From positions 558,001 through 622,000 of the forward strand of contig CAXXIH010000004.1 of assembly GCA_963663365.2 (NCBI GenBank): DNA of 64,000 nucleotides, read 5' to 3'. The notes below the pieces were generated by a model. That model did no database searches. It saw nothing but the letters and a program-made list of their open reading frames with translations, and was not told where the DNA came from. Shown here piece after piece: positions 26,432-34,219 of the stretch. This DNA comes from G963663365 sp963663365. Its GTDB lineage: Bacteria > Hinthialibacterota > Hinthialibacteria > Hinthialibacterales > G963663365. Positions within the stretch are counted from its first letter, which is position 1; each line of letters begins with the position of its first letter. The position numbers were made by a program, and so were the translations under genes.

Positions 26432-27295
26432 TCATTCCACCACTGTCCATGTCCAAGGCGCTGTTTGGAATATGCCTGCAGCCTGCACTGTATTCCAGAG
26501 GTTATCAAGATCAAATGATGTATATGCTGTGCTCCAGTAAGGCCAAGTATCCTCAGCAAAGCAATATGACGCTATCGCAGAATACGCTTGAGTGTCAGCT
26601 GTGTGCGGCGACCTAGGTTGATGTGTCATATTTGGATTCGCAAAGTAATTTGCAAAACTTGTACTGTTCGATGTATTTATTTTTAAAGAATCTCCTGTGT
26701 ATATCAAAAAAGATACAGATACACTTTCAAAAAGCGGTATCGAAATACTAATCGAGCCTGTTGGTTCAAATGCGATGGCTTTCTTCCAAGGGTGGAACGG
26801 AGCATTCGCATCCAATCTCGCATTTGATGTGAGTGCAATTTTTGCCGTAAAATCATGTGCGACAGCTGAGCCGTTTCTCTCTATTTTCATATACCATTCA
26901 GTCTTGCTCCGGACTTTAACTTGCTCCTTTTGCAGAATGTATACACATTCATCATTGTCATCTTGATATCTAGCAGTAAGGGTATATCCGTTATTTTGAT
27001 CAGATGATTCGACAACAACGTCTTCGAGTTCTCCAAGCCAGCCAGCTCGGCCCGTTATATCGGAAATTAATAGTGTCTTAACTCCGCCTCCTACTGGAGT
27101 TCCGGGGCGTTGACATACTGGAGTTGGAGTCGGTGTCGGAGTTGGGATCGGAGTCGGAGTGTTAGTTGCTGGCGGAGGTGGAGCATAAGCCAATATAGAT
27201 GCTGCATCCGCAGACCCAGTACACATATAGTTAAAGCACAATAAGCCAGTTAATATCGTTATAGTAATTACTAAAAGCGTTTGTTTCGTTTTCAT
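26432..27295 (-). CDS. Hypothetical exported protein with Pro/Thr linker (accessory operon gene 2)
   Basis: 287 aa: signal peptide (residues 1-31, MKTKQTLLVITITILTGLL), a Pro/Thr repeat linker (about 39-60, PTPTPTPTP), then a roughly 220-residue domain rich in beta strands, Thr, Ser and aromatic residues (GYTLTARYQDDNDECVYIL, GSISISIPLFESVSVSFLIY). Linkers of this type usually separate secreted domains. The C-terminus is Trp-rich (TAPWTWTVVE). The frame opens 9 codons earlier, but the ATG at 27295 has AAGGGGA seven bases upstream. No family recognised. Lies between the TPR protein and the anchored protein in the AT-rich block. Confidence 0.65.
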   Translation of the reverse strand: MKTKQTLLVITITILTGLLCFNYMCTGSADAASILAYAPPPPATNTPTPIPTPTPTPTPVCQRPGTPVGGGVKTLLISDITGRAGWLGELEDVVVESSDQNNGYTLTARYQDDNDECVYILQKEQVKVRSKTEWYMKIERNGSAVAHDFTAKIALTSNARLDANAPFHPWKKAIAFEPTGSISISIPLFESVSVSFLIYTGDSLKINTSNSTSFANYFANPNMTHQPRSPHTADTQAYSAIASYCFAEDTWPYWSTAYTSFDLDNLWNTVQAAGIFQTAPWTWTVVE

Positions 27296-27363
27296 CGATA
27301 TCCCCTTATATGGTCTTAGCATTTGTGAAACGAGTTTTAGCCGAGTTGTTTTCTTTTTTTATT

Positions 27364-28788
27364 TCAGTCAAGATTCTCGGCTTCTAGCTTATCGAGAATT
27401 CGATTTGCCCGATTTTTAAAGCGGCTAGAACCAGGACCATCAGATCCTGGGCGGTCAGGATAGGCAAAAATTGTCGAAATTTGATCTATGACTCCTCCCA
27501 CATCGCCCTCACTTAGTCTAAGTGACGCTAGTGCATCTGCCACGCCAGCACGCACCTCATCTGATGTACGGTTTTTATAGACTGACTCCAGTATTTCCCG
27601 TGCTTGGTCTAAATTGGAATTCGCGATGTAATGCTGCGCTAAGATAATACATGCAAACTGGCGCCATTTACTGCCTAAATATGGATATGTAAGCACTTCC
27701 TTCAATGTACTTAAAGAATCATCAATGCGACGTTCATACTGGAGGGCAATAGCGTAATTCGTAAGTAGTTGCGGCCAGCGAACTGCATTTCTTCGTGTTG
27801 CGTCTCGATAGATTTCCGTTCGCTTCCACCATTCAGTTGCAGCTACACTAGCCTCCGGCATCCCGTCATAAATTAAATAGGCAGAGTCTATAGCCAAGTA
27901 TTGCGTTATTTCTTTATCGAATTGGCCAGTAGTGTTTCGGCTATCAAGAATTGCTACAGCCTTCGACGTTTCCCCCTGCCTTAGAAATATACTGACTTCA
28001 ACAAGAGACGCGCATACTCCCCAGTATTTATCCTCACCATCTCGTACTTCTGCAGCGGCTTGTATTGCGGCCTCAAATTCTTGGGCCACACGATAGCGTA
28101 TTGCTTTTGCTAATTGTAGCGGCGGCTTAGAAACATTAGGTTCAGATATCCATTTCTCAGCCAAGTCATCAAACTTACTGAAGGCTTGTTGGCCTATGGA
28201 TTCTTCAAATTTTTGCAGACACCGGTTTATGCATTCAAAAAGGGCAAAATAATCCAACTTTTGCAGTTCAGCATTGCTGTTGTAGCCCAGCCATTCAAGG
28301 AATTCATCCAATGATTCCGCATAGTTGCCTGCTTGCCAATCATCTTCGGCAAGCTGATAACGCGCATTGGACAAATCACGCTGATTTGTTGTGGTCTTTA
28401 ATGTTTGCATAAACCAATGCCTGGCTTCGTCGTACCGTCCTTCCGCGCGATGGACTTTTCCTAATTCATATTGCGCACGACCCTTAATCTCTGGATCTTC
28501 AGACCCTCCAATTGCCCGCTCAAGTATCTCAATCGCTTGCTGCGACTGTCCCAATGCCACGGCATCATCATAGATTTTCTCAAGTGCCTTTATTCGTCTA
28601 TATGCATTGCTATCAGAAGAGAGAATTAGCTGAACCTCCAACAACCTTTCTGTGGGCGTTAGAGATGAGAAGTATTTATCCCATTCAGAATCTGACTGAT
28701 TTGCTTCGCCTTTTAAATTGGACGTTATAATCAAGATAAAAGTAAAAGTCAAAATATAGTTTTTACTAGTTGCTTGCCTGTTTTTCAT
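27364..28788 (-). CDS. Exported TPR-repeat protein (accessory operon gene 1)
   Basis: 474 aa with a signal-like N-terminus (KNYILTFTFILIITSNLKGEA) and tetratricopeptide repeats through most of its length, e.g. ALGQSQQAIEILERAIG, ELGKVHRAEGRYDEARHWFM, YAIALQYERRIDDSLSTLKEVL and LAQHYIANSNLDQAREILES. TPR arrays bind other proteins, so it may scaffold the two exported products encoded downstream. The GGGAGG eight bases before the ATG fixes the start; the frame is open 23 codons earlier. First gene of the three-gene leftward operon behind the promoter at 29107-29137. Confidence 0.75.
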   Translation of the reverse strand: MKNRQATSKNYILTFTFILIITSNLKGEANQSDSEWDKYFSSLTPTERLLEVQLILSSDSNAYRRIKALEKIYDDAVALGQSQQAIEILERAIGGSEDPEIKGRAQYELGKVHRAEGRYDEARHWFMQTLKTTTNQRDLSNARYQLAEDDWQAGNYAESLDEFLEWLGYNSNAELQKLDYFALFECINRCLQKFEESIGQQAFSKFDDLAEKWISEPNVSKPPLQLAKAIRYRVAQEFEAAIQAAAEVRDGEDKYWGVCASLVEVSIFLRQGETSKAVAILDSRNTTGQFDKEITQYLAIDSAYLIYDGMPEASVAATEWWKRTEIYRDATRRNAVRWPQLLTNYAIALQYERRIDDSLSTLKEVLTYPYLGSKWRQFACIILAQHYIANSNLDQAREILESVYKNRTSDEVRAGVADALASLRLSEGDVGGVIDQISTIFAYPDRPGSDGPGSSRFKNRANRILDKLEAENLD

Positions 28789-28844
28789 GATTTTGCCTCC
28801 CTTAGTTAGTCTCCTAACTTTGGAAATTGGGGTATTCGATTCTC

Positions 28845-28873
28845 GGTGAAATGGCAAAAGCCATCAATTCACC
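28845..28873 (-). promoter_or_regulatory. Leader hairpin upstream of the TPR gene
   Basis: Inverted repeat GGTGAA-ATGGC / GCCAT-(CAA)-TTCACC with a 4-base loop, 57 bases before the TPR start codon in the roughly 310-base 5' leader. No T tract follows, so it is more likely a leader structure than a terminator. Confidence 0.45.
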
Positions 28874-28981
28874 TTCGCGCTTTGCAAAGAATGCAACTAT
28901 TCAATACGACTTCTCACATTTGGCCACAGACATACATTAAAAATCGAAATAGATGCCTCAGCATAAATACAAAAAGCCAGA

Positions 28982-29023
28982 TCAATTATGGTTCGATTTA
29001 AGTGGAAGACTTAATGCTGCCAT
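28982..29023 (-). CDS. Possible 13-residue leader peptide
   Basis: A short frame encoding MAALSLPLKSNHN that starts 4 bases after an unusually perfect Shine-Dalgarno sequence (AAAAGGAGG). It lies about 80 bases downstream of the strong promoter at 29107-29137 and 195 bases before the TPR gene. The site is stronger than almost any other ribosome site in the window, so it may be translated as a leader peptide; it could also be the remnant start of a decayed gene. The rest of 28789-29149 holds no other gene. Confidence 0.4.
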   Translation of the reverse strand: MAALSLPLKSNHN

Positions 29024-29106
29024 AACACCTCCTTTTGCGTTATAACAAAAGTCTGTCCGGGTTAAAAAGGTCACCCGCAAATCACTACATCCCACGCTAA
29101 TAATTA

Positions 29107-29137
29107 ATTATATAGTTAATTCTGAACTACATGTCAA
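29107..29137 (-). promoter_or_regulatory. Near-consensus sigma-70 promoter of the accessory operon
   Basis: Minus strand: -35 TTGACA (29132-29137), a 17-base spacer, then TATATA (29109-29114), with TATAAT also readable at 19-base spacing. Predicted start near 29100. The inserted IS630 element begins 12 bp upstream of the -35 box. Confidence 0.75.
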
Positions 29138-29149
29138 GTGATTATTTTA

Positions 29150-29173
29150 GAGGGATCCTCAAAAGAATTGTCC
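29150..29173 (+). repeat. Left terminal inverted repeat of the IS630 element
   Basis: 24-base left end; 19 of 24 positions match the inverted right end, with the outer 8 bases (GAGGGATC) and an inner CTGTCC/TTGTCC block best conserved. Confidence 0.85.
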
Positions 29174-29189
29174 GTTTCCCCTAGATCTT

Positions 29190-30242
29190 ATGGAGGGTTG
29201 CTGTCAAGGTACCAGCATGTGCCGTACACGCTTGGAACCCAATCCAGAGAACGCGACGTGTGAGGAGCTGAAAGAGGCGTCACGGGTGGGTACGTTTGAG
29301 ATGAACACGCGCTGTACGGCGATGCAGTTATTGATTACCGGGATTCCCCGGGATCAGGTCTGCAAAGCGCTTGTGATTGGCGAACGAAACCTTCGACGCT
29401 GGATTCAGGCGTTTAATGAATGCGGGATTGATGGGCTGATTCCCAAGCCGGGCCGTGGACGTCCCAAGTGTATTGATCCGAATCAGGAAAATGAATTGCT
29501 GGAAGTGCTGGATCACCCCGAAAAGGTGGCTCGCACCTTCTGGACGGCTCGGAATTTTCACGGTTTTCTACGAGAGACTTACCAGATCGAATGCTCGTAC
29601 AATACGGTTTTACGTTTTTTTCATGAAAATGATTTTACGTTGAAAGTGCCTCAGCCCTGGCCGGACCGTCAAGATGAAGAGAAACGCCAGGCTTTTCGTG
29701 AGACATTGCGGGAGCTGAGTGAGAATCCCGACGTTGAACTCTGGTTTGCGGATGAATCGGGGTTTGAAGGCGAGTCGCGCTCGCGGCAGCGTTGGGACAA
29801 AAAAGGGAGAAAGACACGCGTCACCCACAATGGCGACCACATTCGAATGAATGCCTTGGGAATGGTGGCGCCTCGGACTGGAGAATTTTTCGCGATTGAA
29901 GCCAGTCATGTGGACAGTGATGTATTCCAAGCGTTTTTAGACGAAGCGCATCGAATGATTCATCCTCAGCGCAAGCGGAATATCCTCATTCTGGATAACG
30001 CTTCTTGGCATCATCGAAAATCCACCAACTGGCATTTCTTTGAACCGGTCTACCTCCCGCCTTATTCCCCGGATTTGAACCCCATCGAACGCATCTGGCG
30101 CGTCCTCAAGGCACGCTGGTTTACCAATGTGCACTGCAAGGATCGTGACGCGTTGATTCAACGCCTCGACACCGCTCTCCTCGATGTTATTACCCACCCC
30201 GAGGACAACAAGAGAACGGCTTCAATTGGACAGTTAATATGA
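29190..30242 (+). CDS. IS630-family DDE transposase
   Basis: 350 aa transposase. An N-terminal helix-turn-helix region (residues about 40-95: TAMQLLITGIPRDQVCKALV, LRRWIQAFNECGIDGL) is followed by a winged helix-like segment (TFWTARNFHGFLRETY) and a complete DDE catalytic domain: first Asp in WFADESGFEG, second in LILDNASWHHRK, Glu in YSPDLNPIERIWRVLK. There is no frameshift, so the enzyme looks intact. The stop codon lies within the right terminal repeat. An internal ATG nine codons downstream (29217) has a slightly better ribosome site and may be the true start. Confidence 0.93.
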   Translation: MEGCCQGTSMCRTRLEPNPENATCEELKEASRVGTFEMNTRCTAMQLLITGIPRDQVCKALVIGERNLRRWIQAFNECGIDGLIPKPGRGRPKCIDPNQENELLEVLDHPEKVARTFWTARNFHGFLRETYQIECSYNTVLRFFHENDFTLKVPQPWPDRQDEEKRQAFRETLRELSENPDVELWFADESGFEGESRSRQRWDKKGRKTRVTHNGDHIRMNALGMVAPRTGEFFAIEASHVDSDVFQAFLDEAHRMIHPQRKRNILILDNASWHHRKSTNWHFFEPVYLPPYSPDLNPIERIWRVLKARWFTNVHCKDRDALIQRLDTALLDVITHPEDNKRTASIGQLI

Positions 30243-30251
30243 AGATCCCTC
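30228..30251 (-). repeat. Right terminal inverted repeat of the IS630 element
   Basis: Mirror of the left end; it contains the transposase stop codon at 30240-30242 and abuts the TA target copy at 30252-30253. Confidence 0.85.
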
Positions 30252-30370
30252 TAATAAATTCAATTATTTCAAATTGTTTTTTTCTGGGATGCAACAATAC
30301 TTTAGATATTAGTCTCTGAAACCATAATCCCAGATGCAAATGGCACAAATGAATCCTGCCTAAATAAAAT

Positions 30371-30397
30371 CGGGGTCGGCTATACGGGCCGACCCCG
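30371..30397 (-). terminator. Terminator after the GlmU-like gene
   Basis: Perfect 10-bp stem CGGGGTCGGC with a 7-base loop; on the minus strand it is followed by ATTTTATTT. Positioned 43 bases after the GlmU-like stop codon. Confidence 0.8.
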
Positions 30398-30439
30398 GGG
30401 GAAACAAAACCACCTGTATTTGTTACGCTTACTTGTAGC

Positions 30440-31693
30440 CTACGCCTGTCCGAACACGGCGGCGCGTTCCGATGCGCTGGCATCGTGAATGGCGCGCAGG
30501 ACCGTTTCTTCGGCTGCAGTCAACTCTTTATCGCGCCGGGCCATCACCGCGCGGGCGACTTTCAGAAACTTATCGATACGGTATTCCACCAAACCATCCG
30601 CGCCGCCCCATGAGAAGGACGGTACGTATTTCGGCGGCAGTCCCGCGCCATACAGATTGCAGCCCACACCGACCACCGTGCCGGTGTTGAACATGCTGTT
30701 GATACCGGATTTGGAGTGATCGCCCATCGTCAAGCCGACAAACTGGGAACCGGTATCGACCAGTTCGCCATCGATCACGCATTTAACATTACCGTAATCG
30801 TTTTTGAGGTCGGAGTTGTTGGTATCCGCGCCGAGGTTGATCCACATGGCCAAATAGGCGTGACCCAAAAATCCGTCATGCTGTTTGTTGCTATAGGAAT
30901 GGATAATCGATTCTTCCACTTCACCGCCGACTTTGCAGACTTCGCCGATTGAAGTTCCTTCGTAGATCTTGGCGGCGATTTTAATGGCGGTTTTCTTGCC
31001 GATATAGCATGGCCCCTCAATGACCGCCTGCGGGAAGATCTTCGCGCCTTCATCGATAAAGATCGGGCCGCCTTCAGCATCCAATACCACACCCGGTTTC
31101 ACGCTTGCGCCGGGGGCGATATACACATTGGCGGCATCCAAAATTCGTACGCCTTCGTAGACTTTACCTTCTTGTTCGCCGGGTTTGCCCAAAATGGCGA
31201 ATTCGCGTGTGATTTCATCAGGATTGTGATGCACCAGATCCCACGGCCAAGCAATCAAGGTAATGCCTTCGACTTGCTGAACGGGGACATCAGGCAACAG
31301 ATCTTTGATAATGGGCTGGTCGAAAACCACCCCGCAACCCAGGTTTGAACCTGAAAGCCGCGCGGCCACAACCACATCGCCCTGCATATAAATGGCGTCT
31401 TCACCGGCCACAGGGATCTTTTGAGCCAAATCGCCGCCGGCCAACACGCGGCCGTTTACGAGCAATGCTGCATCGGTCGTTGCGCCGTTCACTTTGGCCC
31501 CGCCCACCTGCTCTTGGTAAAAGGCGGCCAAAAGACTGCGCACGTGATAGCTGACTGTTGCTCCTGAATAGGCGCGCGAAATCTTCGCCGCCAGAGACGT
31601 AATACCCGTCTTTAACTCATACACCGGACGCGTGAGCGTCAGCGGACTTAGTTTACGATATCCATCGTCTTCGAAAATAATGATTTCAGACAT
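30440..31693 (-). CDS. GlmU-like sugar nucleotidyltransferase/acetyltransferase (TIGR03991 type)
   Basis: Putative sugar-phosphate nucleotidyltransferase of the alternative GlmU family found in Bacteroidetes, Planctomycetes and candidate phyla; 417 aa. The N-terminal part (IIIFEDDGYRKLSPLTLTRPVYELKTGI) is the family signature rather than the classic GlmU GGxGTRM loop. From about residue 185 hexapeptide repeats form a left-handed beta-helix (VYIAPGASVKPGVVLDAEGGPIFIDEGAKIFP, with IEGPCYIGKKTAIK), and HAYLAMWINLGADTNNSDLKNDY is diagnostic. Probably supplies UDP-GlcNAc or a related nucleotide sugar for wall precursors. Stands between the IS630 element and nagB, also an amino-sugar gene. Confidence 0.82.
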   Translation of the reverse strand: MSEIIIFEDDGYRKLSPLTLTRPVYELKTGITSLAAKISRAYSGATVSYHVRSLLAAFYQEQVGGAKVNGATTDAALLVNGRVLAGGDLAQKIPVAGEDAIYMQGDVVVAARLSGSNLGCGVVFDQPIIKDLLPDVPVQQVEGITLIAWPWDLVHHNPDEITREFAILGKPGEQEGKVYEGVRILDAANVYIAPGASVKPGVVLDAEGGPIFIDEGAKIFPQAVIEGPCYIGKKTAIKIAAKIYEGTSIGEVCKVGGEVEESIIHSYSNKQHDGFLGHAYLAMWINLGADTNNSDLKNDYGNVKCVIDGELVDTGSQFVGLTMGDHSKSGINSMFNTGTVVGVGCNLYGAGLPPKYVPSFSWGGADGLVEYRIDKFLKVARAVMARRDKELTAAEETVLRAIHDASASERAAVFGQA

Positions 31694-31829
31694 TCTATTT
31701 TCTCTTTATCTTGAAATATCGCCCGGCCACATCGAGACCGGCCATTGTATACACAAATAGGTGATTCGGTCCGCTAAAAACATTCCGGATCGACCGGTCC
31801 GCACCCGGACCATGCCGCAAAGTGTGAAA

Positions 31830-31864
31830 CCGGAGAGATGAAAAACATCGCTTCATCTCTCCGG
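31830..31864 (-). terminator. Perfect 13-bp hairpin after nagB
   Basis: CCGGAGAGATGAA and its exact complement with a 9-base loop, 23 bases after the nagB stop. There is no clear T tract on the minus strand, so it may end transcription weakly or protect the mRNA 3' end. Confidence 0.6.
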
Positions 31865-31886
31865 CGCAAATCATTCACAATTGTTC

Positions 31887-32654
31887 TTAGACGGGCTGAT
31901 TATCGTATACCCACTTGTAATAATCTTTAAGTTCAAGCTCACTTCCGGCATCTTCATCCAGAATAGCAATCGCGTCCGGATGCATCTGCAACGCGGTAGC
32001 GGTAACCATCTGTGAAACAGGGCCTTCAATGGCGTCTTTGGCGATACCCGCCTTTTTCTTGCCGTTGATCAGCATGAGGCATTTACGCGCTTCCAGAATC
32101 GTACCGACACCCATGGTGATCGCATAACGCGGAACATCTTCGGCCTTATCGAAGAAACGGGCGTTATCGTCAATAGTCTGCTGAGTGAGTGTCTTGATAC
32201 GTGTGCGGGAACCTAAAGATGAACCCGGCTCGTTAAAGGCAATGTGACCGTCGCTGCCGATACCGAGAACTTGAATGTCGATTCCACCGGCCTTGTCGAT
32301 TTCATCTTCATACCAGGCGCAGAAGGTTTCATGGTTGGACATGTCACCGCTGGGAACATGAATCTTTTCTTCCGGAATATTGATGTGATTGAAAAGATTC
32401 TCATGCATGAAGTAGTAGTACGACTGATCGTGCTCATGGGAGAGACCGCAATATTCATCCAGGTTGAATGTTGTGCATTTGGAGAAATCCAATCCCTCTT
32501 TGTGCATTTTGATCAGCTCTTTATAAAGACCGATCGGGGTGCTGCCGGTGGCAAGACCCAGAACCGCATTGGGCTTGTTTTTGACAACTTCAGCCACAAT
32601 CTTAGCGGCTTCTTTACTCATCTCATCATAATCGGGTTTAATAATTACCTGCAT
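31887..32654 (-). CDS. nagB: Glucosamine-6-phosphate deaminase NagB
   Basis: Converts glucosamine-6-phosphate to fructose-6-phosphate and ammonia, feeding amino sugars into glycolysis; 255 aa, standard length, cytoplasmic. Phosphate-binding LGLATGSTPIGLYKEL (about residue 33), catalytic-loop FNLDEYCGL with the proton-accepting Asp, and GIGSDGHIAFNEPGSS with the catalytic Asp/His/Glu set are all present. AGGAG eight bases before the ATG. A small GTTCGC hairpin lies just upstream of the ribosome site. Its neighbour in the same direction is the GlmU-like gene, consistent with amino-sugar metabolism. Confidence 0.96.
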   Translation of the reverse strand: MQVIIKPDYDEMSKEAAKIVAEVVKNKPNAVLGLATGSTPIGLYKELIKMHKEGLDFSKCTTFNLDEYCGLSHEHDQSYYYFMHENLFNHINIPEEKIHVPSGDMSNHETFCAWYEDEIDKAGGIDIQVLGIGSDGHIAFNEPGSSLGSRTRIKTLTQQTIDDNARFFDKAEDVPRYAITMGVGTILEARKCLMLINGKKKAGIAKDAIEGPVSQMVTATALQMHPDAIAILDEDAGSELELKDYYKWVYDNQPV

Positions 32655-32789
32655 ATCTAGACTCCTATGGTTCGCAAGGCGAACAGATTCAAAGCATCAT
32701 TCCGGCAATTACCCGCACGGGTAGCAGCCGTTATTTCACCTAAGTTGTAGAAGACACACTCACGCAAAAATGGACGCTTTAATTGCCCC

Positions 32790-32808
32790 TCGAAACCACA
32801 GGTTTCGA
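32790..32808 (-). terminator. Hairpin directly after the rhamnose isomerase gene
   Basis: Perfect 8-bp stem TCGAAACC/GGTTTCGA with a 3-base loop, starting one base beyond the isomerase stop codon. No adjoining T tract. Confidence 0.5.
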
Positions 32809-32809
32809 T

Positions 32810-34030
32810 TTAAGCGCCCAAGCCGCCGCCCCCGCGGATGTTGGCACGTTCCTTTTCTGCCTGCGCCAAGATACCGCTACGGCGGTATGCCGTTATCGGA
32901 TCGGGATCAAGCCCCATCTCTTCCCGGACAACGGCCAGCAGCGGCTCGACATCCGTATTAAATGCCGCAACCAAACATTCCTCCGCACCGACAATATCGC
33001 CTGCTTCCTGATACTTGGCCAACAATGTACGGTCCACTGTTAACGCTTTGGCGTACATCCGTTGGCACATAACAACGGTCTGTATCATCGCCTCAACCTT
33101 CGGTTTCAAGTTGTGGCTTTGATCGACCATATAAGCAATATCGGTTTCGGTATCGGGATCCAGTTCCGCCGCCGTCAGTTGGTCATAGATTAAAAAGAGC
33201 TGGTAAGGATTCGACGAGCCGACCGTTAGGTCGTCGTCGGCATAACGGCGGTCATTGAAGTGAAAACCGCCTAAACGGCCTTCATCGATTAAGAAGGCCA
33301 CAATGTGTTCGATGTTGACACCATGAGCGTGGTGTCCAAGATCGACTAAAACTTGAGCTTGGTCGCCGAGCTTATTGGCGAACGTCAACGCCATACCCCA
33401 ATCGGCGATATCCGTATGATAAAATCCCGGCTCGAATAGCTTGTATTCGATAAGCATCCGTGTTCCGGATGGCAATGCGGCATAAACTTCGGCCAAACAG
33501 GCCTCAAACCATTGCTTGCGTTTCCGAAGATCCGCTTGTCCGGGATAGTTGGTTCCATCGGCATACCACAGGGAAAGGATATCCGATCCTGTGGCTTTCA
33601 TGATATCTACACATTCCAAATGCCGGTCCACGGCTTTTTTGCGGATATCCGCTTCGTGGCTGGCAAAACTGCCGTATTTATAAACCGGGTCCTGGAAAAC
33701 GTTGGGATTAATCGCACCAATCACAAGGCCATTGGCCTCGGCCATCTGTTTGGCCTCGGACCAATCATCTACTTTGTCCCAAGGAATATGCAACGCCACA
33801 CTCGGGGCAATCCCCGTGAACTTGTGCACAGTTCCGGCGTCTTCGAATTTATGAGCCAAGTTCTTGGCCGCGCCCGGTTGTGTAAAAACACCGAACCGCG
33901 TACCGCTGTCTGCATAGCCCCAGGATGGCGTCTCAATCGCCTGGCGTTTCAGGCGGGCTTTAACGTCATTTATGTCGATAGATCTTGCGCCGAGCTGACC
34001 GGCGAGCCGTTCATACCCTTCATTACTCAT
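32810..34030 (-). CDS. L-rhamnose isomerase-type sugar isomerase (RhaI family)
   Basis: Xylose isomerase-like TIM-barrel enzyme of 406 aa, matching the RhaI type (TIGR02635) of L-rhamnose isomerases. Visible landmarks: SWGYADSGTRFGVF near the N-terminus, SLWYADGTNYPGQ, a metal-binding EYKLFEPGFYHTD, VLVDLGHHAHGVNIE with His/Asp ligands, and LGGFHFNDRRYADDDLTVGS. These metal ligands indicate an Mn-type aldose-ketose isomerase. The open frame runs 64 codons further upstream into the preceding terminator, so I place the start at 34030 (MSNEGYERLAGQLGA). Together with the adjacent aldolase it suggests deoxy-sugar use; rhamnulose kinase is not in the window. Confidence 0.85.
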   Translation of the reverse strand: MSNEGYERLAGQLGARSIDINDVKARLKRQAIETPSWGYADSGTRFGVFTQPGAAKNLAHKFEDAGTVHKFTGIAPSVALHIPWDKVDDWSEAKQMAEANGLVIGAINPNVFQDPVYKYGSFASHEADIRKKAVDRHLECVDIMKATGSDILSLWYADGTNYPGQADLRKRKQWFEACLAEVYAALPSGTRMLIEYKLFEPGFYHTDIADWGMALTFANKLGDQAQVLVDLGHHAHGVNIEHIVAFLIDEGRLGGFHFNDRRYADDDLTVGSSNPYQLFLIYDQLTAAELDPDTETDIAYMVDQSHNLKPKVEAMIQTVVMCQRMYAKALTVDRTLLAKYQEAGDIVGAEECLVAAFNTDVEPLLAVVREEMGLDPDPITAYRRSGILAQAEKERANIRGGGGLGA

Positions 34031-34189
34031 GGAACCACTCACATCCCGCGCGATACGTTTGAAACTGCCCCGGCCCGAACTGAAATCTATGGAAATCCCA
34101 TAGCAATCCGTAATGCAGCGCCGAACGCATGAAGCGTTCAACCAAGGGTCGTCAAAATCATTATGTCCAAGTCTGCGGTAACCCGCAGC

Positions 34190-34219
34190 TAAAACAAAAC
34201 CGGAAGCAAGCTTCCGGTT
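34190..34219 (-). terminator. Rho-independent terminator after the class II aldolase
   Basis: Perfect 9-bp stem AACCGGAAG/CTTCCGGTT with a 4-base loop (34198-34219), followed on the minus strand by TTTGTTTTAG. It touches the aldolase stop codon and separates it from the isomerase. Confidence 0.82.

Larger units (their letters stand above)
29150..30251 (+). mobile_element. Complete IS630-family insertion sequence (1102 bp)
   Basis: Ends are defined by imperfect terminal inverted repeats starting GAGGGATC (left 29150-29173; right, inverted, 30228-30251), and flanked by the dinucleotide TA on both sides (29148-29149 and 30252-30253), the TA target duplication typical of the IS630/Tc1/mariner superfamily. 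It contains one intact transposase gene. The target was AT-rich, just upstream of the accessory operon promoter. Intact gene and ends suggest it is recent and potentially active. Confidence 0.9.

Noticed and set aside
29190..30242. Frameshifted or pseudogenised transposase
   Set aside because: The frame is uninterrupted and all three DDE residues are visible.
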